From ZC4RG42 sp036676355 (GTDB lineage Bacteria; Pseudomonadota; Gammaproteobacteria; Burkholderiales; SG8-39): a stretch of DNA of 43,353 nt. Numbering within the stretch: position 1 is the stretch's first letter; each line of letters opens with the position of its first letter. The stretch is taken from NCBI GenBank assembly GCA_036676355.1, contig JAKFDA010000081.1, positions 1 through 43,353 of the forward strand, in the 5' to 3' direction. The notes beneath the pieces are model-generated. The model worked only from the letters and a program-made list of their open reading frames with translations, made no database searches and had not been told where the DNA came from. Both the position numbers and the translations under genes were made by a program. Positions 15,962 through 24,001 of this stretch are shown here, one piece after another.

Positions 15962-17344
15962 TCATTCGGAGCGGTTCATCTTGAACTGCCGCTGCAATAT
16001 TGCCAGCTTCGGACGAATGGCTGCGCCGACGTGCATTTGCGGACTCGAAGGCGTGAGGTCCTCCGTCCTTTCCCGTTTAAGCACGGCCTGGCGCGCCTGC
16101 TGAAACGCGTCGGTGAAGGAAAAGGTATGGGTCAGCGCCTCGCCGAAATAAGCCTGTCCGAAATAAGTGTAATCACGCCCGCTTTCACAGCCGAACGAAG
16201 TGCTTTCGGCGTCCGCCGCGGTGATCACTGCCGTGTCGGCATCGCGTAACGGTTCGATGAAACCGCCCGAGTAGCAGGCGGACACCACGACCACTTTCCA
16301 TTTGATACCCGCATCGTCCAGCATGCGCGCTAGCGCCGTGGGCGTAAGCTGCTGCAGGTTGAGCGGCGGCAGGTCGAACGCGAGTTCGTGCTGGGCGTCA
16401 GCGTGCGAAGTAATGAACAGAAACAGAATATCCTCTTCCGCATTCATTATTTCGCCCAGACGTTCGAGCGCCGCGCGCAGGTTGGTCGCGGTCGCGATCG
16501 GCACGTCGGCCAGTGTCTGCGCATTGTTCGCCAGCACCAGCGAGCGACCGACGGTATGGAAGCGCTTGTCGAACAGTTGGCGCACCGACATGACTTCACG
16601 CACGAATACATCCTGCGAAGCATAGGGCGCGACACCGAGGAAGTAGAGATCCTCGATGCCCGGTCGTTCCGCTTCGAGTTGATCGAGCGCTTCCTGCAGC
16701 AATTGCGGTTGTAAATGAAATAATTGTTCGTCGGCAACCGTCGGGGCGGCGGAATCCGCGGCCGATTCGTCGAGCGCGATCCACAGATCCATGCGCGGCA
16801 CGAGAAACACAAACGCAACGACGAGGCTAAGCAGTACACCGCCGGCGCCGAACGTGCGCGCGCCGCGCCGGCCGTCGAACATGAACAGCGCACGCAGCGA
16901 CAGTGCGAGCGACCAGGCAATGAAACCGTACGCCAGCAGCAGCGTCCAGGCCGGTCGAGCGCCGAGCCATGAGCCGATCGGATCGAGCGAGAGCGCCAGA
17001 CCAACGAGTTCGAACAGCGGATCGCCGGAAATCACCGCGATCGCCAGCGCAAGCAGCAACTCGCGCCGCGCCAGCAGCGTCGCAATCAGCAGGCAGGCGA
17101 ACAGGATGAGCGGCACCTGGCTCAGCACGATCGGCAGCGCCGCCACATTGAAAACGCCCGGCCAGCCCTGTTTCAGCATATCGCTCAGCAGGGCGATGAC
17201 GACATTGAACACGAACAGCGCGGCGAAGTGTCCCGCCGAAATCCGGAAATCGCCCGGTGAGACCTTGAGGAAAAGGGCCAGCCGTGCGCCGGCCGCGATG
17301 TTACGCAAGAGGCCCGCAGCGAGCGGTGCTTGTGGAGACTGCAT
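15962..17344 (-). CDS. Membrane-anchored peptidase C13 (legumain/caspase-like) family protein
   Basis: 460 residues from ATG 17344. Residues 35-190 hold about five hydrophobic segments (for example 38-55, 65-92, 96-120, 133-156, 167-190), followed by an extramembrane C-terminal domain from about 195 on. That domain has the clan CD dyad: H314 in FITSHAD and C357 in VVVSACYSGGF, each after a hydrophobic strand, plus ITAADAESTSFGCE. This fits the bacterial C13 family related to legumain and GPI-transamidase Gpi8. The substrate is unknown. The start avoids a 48-codon Arg-rich extension that would overlap cca; cca ends 31 bases upstream. Its place among envelope genes suggests processing of a surface or periplasmic protein, which is inference. 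Confidence 0.85.
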   Translation of the reverse strand: MQSPQAPLAAGLLRNIAAGARLALFLKVSPGDFRISAGHFAALFVFNVVIALLSDMLKQGWPGVFNVAALPIVLSQVPLILFACLLIATLLARRELLLALAIAVISGDPLFELVGLALSLDPIGSWLGARPAWTLLLAYGFIAWSLALSLRALFMFDGRRGARTFGAGGVLLSLVVAFVFLVPRMDLWIALDESAADSAAPTVADEQLFHLQPQLLQEALDQLEAERPGIEDLYFLGVAPYASQDVFVREVMSVRQLFDKRFHTVGRSLVLANNAQTLADVPIATATNLRAALERLGEIMNAEEDILFLFITSHADAQHELAFDLPPLNLQQLTPTALARMLDDAGIKWKVVVVSACYSGGFIEPLRDADTAVITAADAESTSFGCESGRDYTYFGQAYFGEALTHTFSFTDAFQQARQAVLKRERTEDLTPSSPQMHVGAAIRPKLAILQRQFKMNRSE

Positions 17345-17375
17345 CGGAAAGGAACCGGAGGACAGGCCGGCGATT

Positions 17376-18491
17376 CTAGCGCAGCGAGGGCCGTGCGCCC
17401 GAAAACGCCCGCCGGACGGCCTCGATGCGCGCCTCGCGCACCGCCTCGGCAATGCGATCGGGATTCGCATGCGCGATGACGCCGGCATCGACCGTCCTGG
17501 CCGCCTGCAACGCTTGCATCAGTCGCGCCTCCTGCTGCGCGACGTTGACGCCACGGGCTTCCGCATCGCACTCACAGGCTTGCAGCAACTCCTGAAAACG
17601 ATCAGGCCGCCGCATGGCATCGGCCTGATGCAGCAACGCGACGGCTTCGGTCGCATCGAGCTGCGCGGCACGATTCACGGTATCGCCATAACGCACAATC
17701 AGTGACGCGAGATCGCGACAATCGCTCGGCGCACGCAGTCGTTCGCCAGCCGCGCTTACGCTCTCCGGCGCGGCGCTCGCCCACAGCGAAGCGTAACGCA
17801 CCGTCAACGCTGCGCCGCGCCGCGCCGCGATCGTCACGGCAGCGAGCGCGCGCGGCGCGTCGATATCGCACCATTGCGGCAGCACCTTGAGCAGTGCGCC
17901 GCAGTTTTGCAGCACATCGAACATCCGCGTCGGATGGTCCTCCATCAATCCCTTGGCAAATTCCTGCCACACGCGCTCGGGCACGAGCGCGTCGACCTCG
18001 CCGTTACGCGCCATTTCGCGCATCAACTCGAGCGTTTCGGGCGCAACGGCAAAACCGAAACGGGCGGCAAAGCGCGCGACGCGCAATACGCGCACCGGGT
18101 CTTCGCCGAACGATGCGCTCACATGACGCAGCACACCGGCGCGCAGATCGGCCATGCCGCCGTAAGGGTCGATCACTTCGCCGTCCGGAGCTCGCGCCAG
18201 CGCATTTATCGTAAGATCACGACGCGCAAGATCCTGCTCCAGGGTCACGTCCGGCGCGGCATGGAACTGAAAACCGGTGTAACCGGGCGCGGTTTTGCGC
18301 TCGGTACGCGCCAGCGCATATTCCTCGGCGGTATCGGGATGAAGAAAAACGGGGAAATCCTTGCCGACGGGCTTGAAACCCCGTTCGATCATTTGCGCAG
18401 GGGTTGCGCCGACGACGACGTAGTCGCGGTCCTTGACCGTGCGACCGAGCAACTCGTCGCGCACCGCGCCGCCCACGGCATAAATTTTCAT
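17376..18491 (-). CDS. cca: CCA tRNA nucleotidyltransferase with degenerate HD region
   Basis: 371 residues. Adds or repairs the 3' CCA of tRNA. Class II head domain: YAVGGAVRDELLG (4-16), metal Asp pair in DRDYVVVG (21-28), ERKTAPGYTGFQ, RRDLTINALA, DPYGGMADL, SFGEDPVRVLRVARFAARF. Gram-negative Cca usually carries a C-terminal HD phosphohydrolase with a CHDLGK-type motif; here the aligned stretch near residues 230-240 reads VRYASLWASAAPE, with no His-Asp. Flanking ERLRAPSDCRDLA is normal, so the domain is present but has probably lost phosphatase and phosphodiesterase activity. Its ATG shares one base with the TGA of the upstream GST (TGATG). Confidence 0.93.
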   Translation of the reverse strand: MKIYAVGGAVRDELLGRTVKDRDYVVVGATPAQMIERGFKPVGKDFPVFLHPDTAEEYALARTERKTAPGYTGFQFHAAPDVTLEQDLARRDLTINALARAPDGEVIDPYGGMADLRAGVLRHVSASFGEDPVRVLRVARFAARFGFAVAPETLELMREMARNGEVDALVPERVWQEFAKGLMEDHPTRMFDVLQNCGALLKVLPQWCDIDAPRALAAVTIAARRGAALTVRYASLWASAAPESVSAAGERLRAPSDCRDLASLIVRYGDTVNRAAQLDATEAVALLHQADAMRRPDRFQELLQACECDAEARGVNVAQQEARLMQALQAARTVDAGVIAHANPDRIAEAVREARIEAVRRAFSGARPSLR

Positions 18492-19150
18492 CAGAGAGGC
18501 CGCTCGAACTGTTCGAGCACCTCAACTTCGGCGCGTGCATCACGCTGCCATTCGCGCATGGCGGGGAGTGCCGCCATCATGTCGCAATACTGCTGCGCCA
18601 CGTTCGGCAGGGGAACGGAAAAACCGATGAAACGCCACACAACCGGCGCGTACATCGCGTCCGCTATGGAAAAGCGCCCGAACAGAAACGGCCCGTCTGC
18701 GCCGTAGCGTGCGCGGCAGTCACGCCAGATCGCGAGCACCCGCTCGATATCGCGCTGCACGTCTTCCGGCCATACGCGCGCCGGATAGTGCGTGCGGCAA
18801 TTCATCGACAAGGCCGGACGCATCGCGCCGAAGCCCGAATGCATTTCGGCGCACACGGAGCGCGCGTGAGCACGTGCCGCGGACTCGATCGGCCAGCCGT
18901 TACGCTGCGGATGACGCTCGTTGAGGTATTCGAGGATCGCGAGCGAATCCCATACCGTGAGGCCATCGTCGATCAACGTCGGCACCTTGCCGGCGGGGGA
19001 GTGGCGCAGGATCTCCTCCTTGGAGCCGGGCGCGTACAGGGCGACGCGGCGTTCCTCGAAATCAATGCCGTGCTGTTTGAGATAAAGCCATGGCCGCAGC
19101 GACCACGATGAGTAGTTTTTGTTGCCGATAAGCAGTAGTGGACGACTCAT
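18491..19150 (-). CDS. Glutathione S-transferase family protein
   Basis: 219 residues. N-terminal thioredoxin fold with IGNKNYSSWSLRPWLYLK (8-25), where the Ser pair fits the zeta/YfcF-type active site, followed by GKVPTLIDDGLTVWDSLAILEYL. C-terminal helical domain with FLFGRFSIADAMYAPVVWRF, the N-capping box of GSTs. Cytosolic; substrate unknown. It overlaps the upstream NDUFA9-like gene by 4 nt (ATGA) and cca by 1 nt, so the three are translationally coupled. It belongs to a different GST group from the one at 15309. Confidence 0.93.
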   Translation of the reverse strand: MSRPLLLIGNKNYSSWSLRPWLYLKQHGIDFEERRVALYAPGSKEEILRHSPAGKVPTLIDDGLTVWDSLAILEYLNERHPQRNGWPIESAARAHARSVCAEMHSGFGAMRPALSMNCRTHYPARVWPEDVQRDIERVLAIWRDCRARYGADGPFLFGRFSIADAMYAPVVWRFIGFSVPLPNVAQQYCDMMAALPAMREWQRDARAEVEVLEQFERPL

Positions 19151-20109
19151 GATTCACGACCCGGGCGGCCGGCGTGGATGCGAAAAGTGTTGTAACGCGC
19201 ACGCGGATCGGCTTGCGCGAGATAAACGGGCGCCACGGCTTCGAGCGCCGTAGGGGTGAGGCCGAAAGGCAGCGGGGCTATGGAAACGTTATCGAGCTTC
19301 ATCGAAAAGTAGTTGTCGCGCGTCAGCAATTTGCCCGGCGCAAACTCCATCAGCATGGCCTGCAGATACGACATGCGATCATCCAGATCGAGGATCGGGC
19401 GCGGATGTCCGGAAATTTCGCCGGCGTAACGCACCAGTTCATGCAGGGTGTACACCTTCGGCCCGACCAGATCGTAGGCGCGCCCGTAACTTTCCTCGAC
19501 GCCGAGACTGCGCACGAATGCATCCGCCACGTCGCCGACGTAGACCGGCTGAAACTTGGCGTTCGGCGAACCCAGCACCATGATTGGGAGGCGGCGCTGC
19601 AAGCGGGCAAAGGTATTGAGGAACTTGTCTTCCGCGCCGAATACCACCGACGGCCTGAAGATGGTCGTCGCCAGATAACCGCGCGCACCCACGACGACGG
19701 CTTCACCGTCGCCTTTGGAACGCAAGTAGGCGCTCGGCGCATCGGACGCCGCCTTGAGCGCGCTCATGTGCAGCAGGCGCTTCACCCCGGTGGCACGACA
19801 TGCCTCGATGACGCGTTTGGGCAGTTCCACATGCGCAGCGGCGAAATCCGGCCCATACGGCGCGCCGGAGCGGCTGTGGAGCACACCGACCAGATTGATG
19901 ACAACATCGATGTCGTCGAACAGCGCCTTGAGCGCGGCCGGGTCGTGTACGTCCGCCTGCACCAGATCGATGGTGGGCAGCACCAGCAGATGCCTGGCTC
20001 GCTCTTCGCGCCGCGTCGGTACCCGGACGCAGTGCCCTTCCTGGACGAGTCGTTCGGCGATATACCGGCCGATAAAGCCGCTACCGCCCAAAATGCAAAT
20101 GTTGGCCAT
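19147..20109 (-). CDS. NDUFA9-like atypical short-chain dehydrogenase (NAD-dependent epimerase fold)
   Basis: 320 residues. Rossmann motif ILGGSGFIGRYIAE (6-19); later INLVGVLHSR, FRPSVVFGAEDKFLN and QPVYVGDVADA fit the complex I NDUFA9 / SDR_a5 group of proteobacterial proteins. The usual YxxxK is replaced by a YLRSKGDGE context that is typical of this group, where the Lys is kept. It probably binds NADP(H) and supports quinone or membrane metabolism, but the bacterial function is not settled. Slt lies upstream with a 124-base gap; GST and cca are coupled downstream. Confidence 0.9.
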   Translation of the reverse strand: MANICILGGSGFIGRYIAERLVQEGHCVRVPTRREERARHLLVLPTIDLVQADVHDPAALKALFDDIDVVINLVGVLHSRSGAPYGPDFAAAHVELPKRVIEACRATGVKRLLHMSALKAASDAPSAYLRSKGDGEAVVVGARGYLATTIFRPSVVFGAEDKFLNTFARLQRRLPIMVLGSPNAKFQPVYVGDVADAFVRSLGVEESYGRAYDLVGPKVYTLHELVRYAGEISGHPRPILDLDDRMSYLQAMLMEFAPGKLLTRDNYFSMKLDNVSIAPLPFGLTPTALEAVAPVYLAQADPRARYNTFRIHAGRPGRES

Positions 20110-20222
20110 CGCTCTTTACGTAACCGTGACTGTCGTTAATGGAGTGGAAGATCGGGCCGGATACCGCGACGGGCGATGCGCGCATGTGCGCCGCCATCGC
20201 GATGGCTCATCGTCTCCCAGCC

Positions 20223-20253
20223 GGCAGGCAACGCTATTGTAGCGTTGCCTGCC
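20223..20253 (-). repeat. Perfect 14-bp hairpin across the slt stop codon
   Basis: GGCAGGCAACGCTA (20223-20236), TTG, TAGCGTTGCCTGCC (20240-20253). The stem includes the slt TAG stop and encodes its last residues. No U-tract follows on the minus strand (GGCTGGGAG), so it is not a classical terminator; it may stabilise the slt mRNA 3' end or partly attenuate read-through into the NDUFA9-like gene. Confidence 0.75.
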
Positions 20254-22177
20254 CGGTGATCGTCGGCGCATAGCCCTCGTCAGGCGTGCGCGACGGAATG
20301 ACGCCGAGCCGCTGTTTGAGACTCTGCCGTTCGCCGCCGTAGAGTGCGGCATAGAACGAGGTGTTGGTCATCACCTTCTTGACGTAATCGCGCGTTTCGC
20401 CGAACGGAATGGTTTCGACGTATATCGCGCCTTCGAGCGGGAAATCGGCTTTCCAGCGCCGCGCCCGACCGGGGCCGGCGTTGTAGGCCGCCGCCGCGAG
20501 GACCGGGCTGCCGTCGAGCGAATCGAGCACGTAGCGCAAATAGCCGGTGCCGAGCGCGATATTGGTGTCGACGTCGGCGATCTGGTCGGACCGGTAACCG
20601 ATATCCAGTTTTTTGGCGATCCAGCGCGCCGTGGCCGGCATGACCTGCATGAGTCCGGCGGCGCCTGCCGAAGAACGCGCATTCGATACGAAACGGCTTT
20701 CCTGCCGCACCAGGCCAAGCACCCAATGCTCTTCCAGGCCGCGCGCCTGCGCCTGCGCGGCGAATTGCTCGCGGTAGGGCGCGAGAAAACGCAGCCAGTA
20801 ATCGTGCAGCGCGGTCGTGCGCTCAGCGGTATTGATGGCGCGATCCCAAAGTTGCTCGCGCCGCGCGTATTCGGCGACGGCGAGTAATTGCCTGTCGTCC
20901 ATATCGCGAATGCTCCAGTTCCATTCACGCACCGCCTCCAGCCACATATCGGCGCTGAACAGCGCCACGGCGCGCTGCAAGCCGGGATTGGCGGCGGCGG
21001 CCGCCAGTTCCGGCGCGGTCGCCTCGTGACGCCGCGTCGGCAGAACGAGCGGCAGCCCGAGCTCTTCCTGCGCGAGCTTGCCGTAGAAGTGCGGTGCGCC
21101 GGCGATCTGTCTGTACAGCGCTTCCGCCGGCTCGACATTACCCAGCGCGTAGAGTGCCCGGCCACGCCAGTACACCCAGGTCGGCTGCTGGCGCAGCGCC
21201 TCGGGCATGCGCTCGATCGCGTTGTTGAGTTCGGCCCAGTCACGCTCGCGCAGCGCCGCGCGCGCGCGCCATTCAAGCTGGATATCAGTCAACGGCGCCG
21301 CATCCGCACGAGCGAACCAGCTCAGCGCCTGCGGCAAATGCTTGCGTGCCGCCTGGAAAGCCAGTTCGCCCCAGACGTAGGCTTCATCGAAATCGCCGAA
21401 TTTGCCGCGTACTGCCGACCATCGCTGCTCGGCGGCCTCGGGGTCGCTGCGTGCCAGGCGCTGCAACGCATAAATCGTCAGCTCACGATTCATCCGTTGA
21501 CGTAAATCGACCCGATCGACGCGCCGCAGGAAAACATCGGGATTTTTTTCGATGCTGTCGAGTTGCTTGTCCGTCGGACGCTGAGCTTCCACCAGATAGG
21601 CAAGTGTGCGACGCACCTCGGCCGGTTGGCCCGCGCGGTTGAGCCCACGGATTCGCAGCCAGACCTGATCGGTATCGATTTTGCCCGTGGCGACCTGCGC
21701 GTCGATCAGCGGACGGCAGCCGTCCGGTATTTCGCGCAACGCGTCCCACGCGTCCATCGCACCGGTCATCGCCGTCGGATCGTTGCGCTGCGCGCGCGAC
21801 AGATAACTGTAGCAGGCGAGATCGGGCTCGGTTGCGCGCACTTCGGTATAAACGCGGTCGTAAAATTCCCACTGCTGGCGCTTGCCCAGCACACGCAGCC
21901 AGTCCTTGCGCAACTGTTCGGCCAGCACGGTGCCTTCGTTGCGACGCAAAAAGGCGTCGATTTCATCCGGTGTCGCCTCTTCGATGCGCAACTGCAGACG
22001 CCAGTACTGCGCATACGGTTCGAGCACGGTACCGGCGACACCGGGCAGGGCGCTTTCGAGTTGGGAGATCGAACTAGCGCGCCAGGCATCGCGGGCGAGC
22101 AGAAACATCGGGTCGGGCGTGGGCGCCGCGTGTCCCACGAGCGGCAAAAACAGGAGCAAAGGAGTGAGCAAACGCAT
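20234..22177 (-). CDS. slt: Soluble lytic murein transglycosylase (Slt70 type)
   Basis: 647 residues from ATG 22177. Signal peptide MRLLTPLLLFLPLVGHAA, so periplasmic. A long helical TPR-like superhelix (about 30-470) precedes the C-terminal lysozyme-like domain: catalytic E493 in RQESRFVSNARSSAGAAGLM, then QVMPATARW, TNIALGTGYL, AAYNAGPGRARRW and ETIPFGETRDYV. It cleaves the MurNAc-GlcNAc bond, making 1,6-anhydro ends. A GTG at 22198 in frame is an alternative start; the ATG gives the more usual signal peptide. Diverges from fau. Confidence 0.95.
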   Translation of the reverse strand: MRLLTPLLLFLPLVGHAAPTPDPMFLLARDAWRASSISQLESALPGVAGTVLEPYAQYWRLQLRIEEATPDEIDAFLRRNEGTVLAEQLRKDWLRVLGKRQQWEFYDRVYTEVRATEPDLACYSYLSRAQRNDPTAMTGAMDAWDALREIPDGCRPLIDAQVATGKIDTDQVWLRIRGLNRAGQPAEVRRTLAYLVEAQRPTDKQLDSIEKNPDVFLRRVDRVDLRQRMNRELTIYALQRLARSDPEAAEQRWSAVRGKFGDFDEAYVWGELAFQAARKHLPQALSWFARADAAPLTDIQLEWRARAALRERDWAELNNAIERMPEALRQQPTWVYWRGRALYALGNVEPAEALYRQIAGAPHFYGKLAQEELGLPLVLPTRRHEATAPELAAAAANPGLQRAVALFSADMWLEAVREWNWSIRDMDDRQLLAVAEYARREQLWDRAINTAERTTALHDYWLRFLAPYREQFAAQAQARGLEEHWVLGLVRQESRFVSNARSSAGAAGLMQVMPATARWIAKKLDIGYRSDQIADVDTNIALGTGYLRYVLDSLDGSPVLAAAAYNAGPGRARRWKADFPLEGAIYVETIPFGETRDYVKKVMTNTSFYAALYGGERQSLKQRLGVIPSRTPDEGYAPTITGQATLQ

Positions 22178-22263
22178 GAGTGCTATATTAGTCCGCACCT
22201 TGCGGCAGTAACGGTGAACAATCCAAATTTATGCCGGCGATTCGCTTGAATCGCACGCGCCCA

Positions 22264-22377
22264 TCGTCTGCTGTATTTGTCTACATCAAGTTGAGGAAGT
22301 TCTGATGAGGTTCCCCCGCGAATCAGAGTTTCCATGAATTGCGGGGATTTTTAAGGGCGCATCCCTTAATCAGACGA
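22264..22377 (+). ncRNA. Putative structured leader upstream of fau
   Basis: An outer helix TCGTCTG (22264-22270) / CAGACGA (22371-22377) could enclose three helices: CATCA (22284-22288)/TGATG (22303-22307), CCCCGCGAAT (22314-22323)/ATTGCGGGG (22338-22346, one bulge), and TTAAGGG (22351-22357)/CCCTTAA (22363-22369). An alternative TCTGAT/ATCAGA pairing (22301-22306 with 22322-22327) competes with the GC-rich one. The element ends at the ribosome site (GAAGAGA) of fau, so it may be cis-regulatory. It matches no riboswitch I know. 6S RNA often lies upstream of fau, but I do not see its architecture here. Confidence 0.35.
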
Positions 22378-22387
22378 AGAGATAAGC

Positions 22388-23065
22388 ATGAGCACACCAC
22401 CGAACGATTTGCGCGAATGGCGCAAGCGCCTGCGCGCCGAACTGATCGAACGTCGCATGGCTTTGTCCGCGGAAACGCTCGAGCAGCACCGCAAGTCAAT
22501 CGACGCGTCGCTGCAACGCGGCTTTCCCAATCTGCATCGCGGCGTCGTGGCGATGTGCTGGCCGTTCAAGAATGAGTACGACCCGCGCTACGTCGCGCGC
22601 GGCTTGCGCGAGCGTGGCGCCAAGACCGCGCTGCCGGTCGTCGTCGCACCCAAAACGCCGCTGCTTTTCCGCGAATGGCATCCGGGCGTAAAGACCGTCC
22701 CCGGCGTTTACGACATCCCCTACCCAGTGGATAGTCCCGAACTGATTCCCGATTACGTCCTGCTGCCGATGAACGGCTTCGACAAGGGCGGTTATCGCCT
22801 TGGCTACGGCGGCGGTTTTTTCGACCGCACGCTCGCCAGCCTGAGCAAGCGGCCGGTCGTGATCGGCGTGACCTACGAACTGGCCGGTATCGAAACGATC
22901 TACCCGCAGTCCTACGACATTCCGATGACTTATGTTGTCACCGAGCGCGGCATTTATCGGCGCGATGACGACAAGCTCGTCTTTCTCGGCAAGCCGCAGG
23001 ATCTGTCCGATGCAAGCACGCTGAGTTCGCCGGTTTGTTACCAGGGCGACGTGCCGCAGGATTGA
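22388..23065 (+). CDS. fau: 5-formyltetrahydrofolate cyclo-ligase
   Basis: 225 residues, cytosolic. Converts 5-formyl-THF to 5,10-methenyl-THF with ATP, recycling the folinate side product of one-carbon metabolism. Signatures: basic N-terminus WRKRLRAELIERR, LPVVVAPKTPLLFREW, DYVLLPMNGFDKGGYRLGYG and GGGFFDRTLA (catalytic and ATP-binding, 130-150). Length is typical. ATG preceded by GAAGAGA. It diverges from slt and is preceded by a potentially structured leader. Confidence 0.95.
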   Translation: MSTPPNDLREWRKRLRAELIERRMALSAETLEQHRKSIDASLQRGFPNLHRGVVAMCWPFKNEYDPRYVARGLRERGAKTALPVVVAPKTPLLFREWHPGVKTVPGVYDIPYPVDSPELIPDYVLLPMNGFDKGGYRLGYGGGFFDRTLASLSKRPVVIGVTYELAGIETIYPQSYDIPMTYVVTERGIYRRDDDKLVFLGKPQDLSDASTLSSPVCYQGDVPQD

Positions 23066-23103
23066 TCGCGACTTGTAACACCGTCGCAACATTGGGCGAT
23101 TAG

Positions 23104-23131
23104 GGTTGTGTGCTCGGGAGAGCACACAACC
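23104..23131 (+). promoter_or_regulatory. Perfect 12-bp hairpin ending at the start codon of the PilJ-N gene
   Basis: GGTTGTGTGCTC (23104-23115), loop GGGA, GAGCACACAACC (23120-23131), followed directly by ATG at 23132. The GGGAGAG ribosome site (23116-23122) lies in the loop and the start of the 3' arm. The stem would occlude initiation unless melted or bound, so it may act as an RNA switch or thermometer; as DNA it could be a dimeric operator. Confidence 0.7.
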
Positions 23132-23980
23132 ATGCTGAAGAGAATTTGCTCGATTGCCGCATTCTGTGCGGCATTTATGTTCACATCACTTGCGCAGGCG
23201 CAAACCGGCCCGGACGCGCTGAACCACGCCGGCCAACTGCGCACCCTGTCGCAACGTGTACCCAAGCTGTATTTTCAGAAAGCACTGGATTTGAACGCCG
23301 GACAGGCGCGCCGCGCGCTCGCCACCGCCGTCGACGCTTTCGACAGGCACCTGCAAGCCCTTGACGGCATCGCGATGACGCCGTCTATGCGGAAGAGCTA
23401 CGTCAAAACCGCAACGCTGTGGGCCGAGTGCCGCAGCCTTCTCAGCGCGCCGCCGGATAAAAGCGGCGCCGCGAAGTTGAGTTATCTGGCCGATGAGCTG
23501 ATGATCGCGACCGGCAAACTGGCGTTTCTGCTGGAAAGCGATGCGATCGGCAGCAATGCCCGCCTGATCGATCTTTCCATGCGCCAGTCGATGCTGGCAC
23601 AGCGCCTGGCGAAGGTCTACCTGGCCCGTCGCCTGCTGGGATCCTCGGGCGCCAGTCTGGTTGATCTCGAACAGGCGCACAGCGAGTTTAAAACCGCGCT
23701 GCACGAACTGACCAGCGCCCCCGAGAACACTCAGAAGACGCGAGACGCGCTGAGTCTCGCCGTCGCACAGTGGATCTTTTTCGAGCAGGCCATCAAGGAA
23801 GCGGATAAGGGCGAGCGACAACTCGCGCTCAATGTTTCAACCACCAGCGAACGAATCGGCGAATCGATGGGCGATGTGGTGGCGTCTTACGAGGCCGCGA
23901 CGCGAGCCGCCGCCAAAGCCGAAGGGGCGCAGAAGACACCGGCGACGACTGCCGTCGCCCAGCGCGCCAAAGCCCGCTAG
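23132..23980 (+). CDS. Secreted protein with two PilJ-type (type IV pili chemotaxis transducer N-terminal) domains
   Basis: 282 residues from ATG 23132. Signal peptide MLKRICSIAAFCAAFMFTSLAQAQ (shown as two parts: basic start MLKR, hydrophobic core, AQAQ cleavage site near 24). Mature protein all helical, with two related modules: GQLRTLSQRVPKLYFQKAL (about 34-52) and LIDLSMRQSMLAQRLAKVYL (about 145-164), the RxLSQR / RxSMLAQR pattern of PilJ-N nitrate/nitrite-sensor-like domains. Normally such domains sit outside the membrane on chemoreceptors or NarX-like kinases; here there is no membrane or output domain, so it is a stand-alone periplasmic binding protein. Ends in an Ala-rich tail. Ligand unknown. 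Confidence 0.8.
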   Translation: MLKRICSIAAFCAAFMFTSLAQAQTGPDALNHAGQLRTLSQRVPKLYFQKALDLNAGQARRALATAVDAFDRHLQALDGIAMTPSMRKSYVKTATLWAECRSLLSAPPDKSGAAKLSYLADELMIATGKLAFLLESDAIGSNARLIDLSMRQSMLAQRLAKVYLARRLLGSSGASLVDLEQAHSEFKTALHELTSAPENTQKTRDALSLAVAQWIFFEQAIKEADKGERQLALNVSTTSERIGESMGDVVASYEAATRAAAKAEGAQKTPATTAVAQRAKAR

Positions 23981-24001
23981 GCCATCGCCATAAGCTTCAC
24001 C

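Noticed and set aside
22199..22387. 6S RNA upstream of fau
   Set aside because: The location fits, but I could not recognise the long interrupted helix with central bubble; left as an unnamed structured leader.
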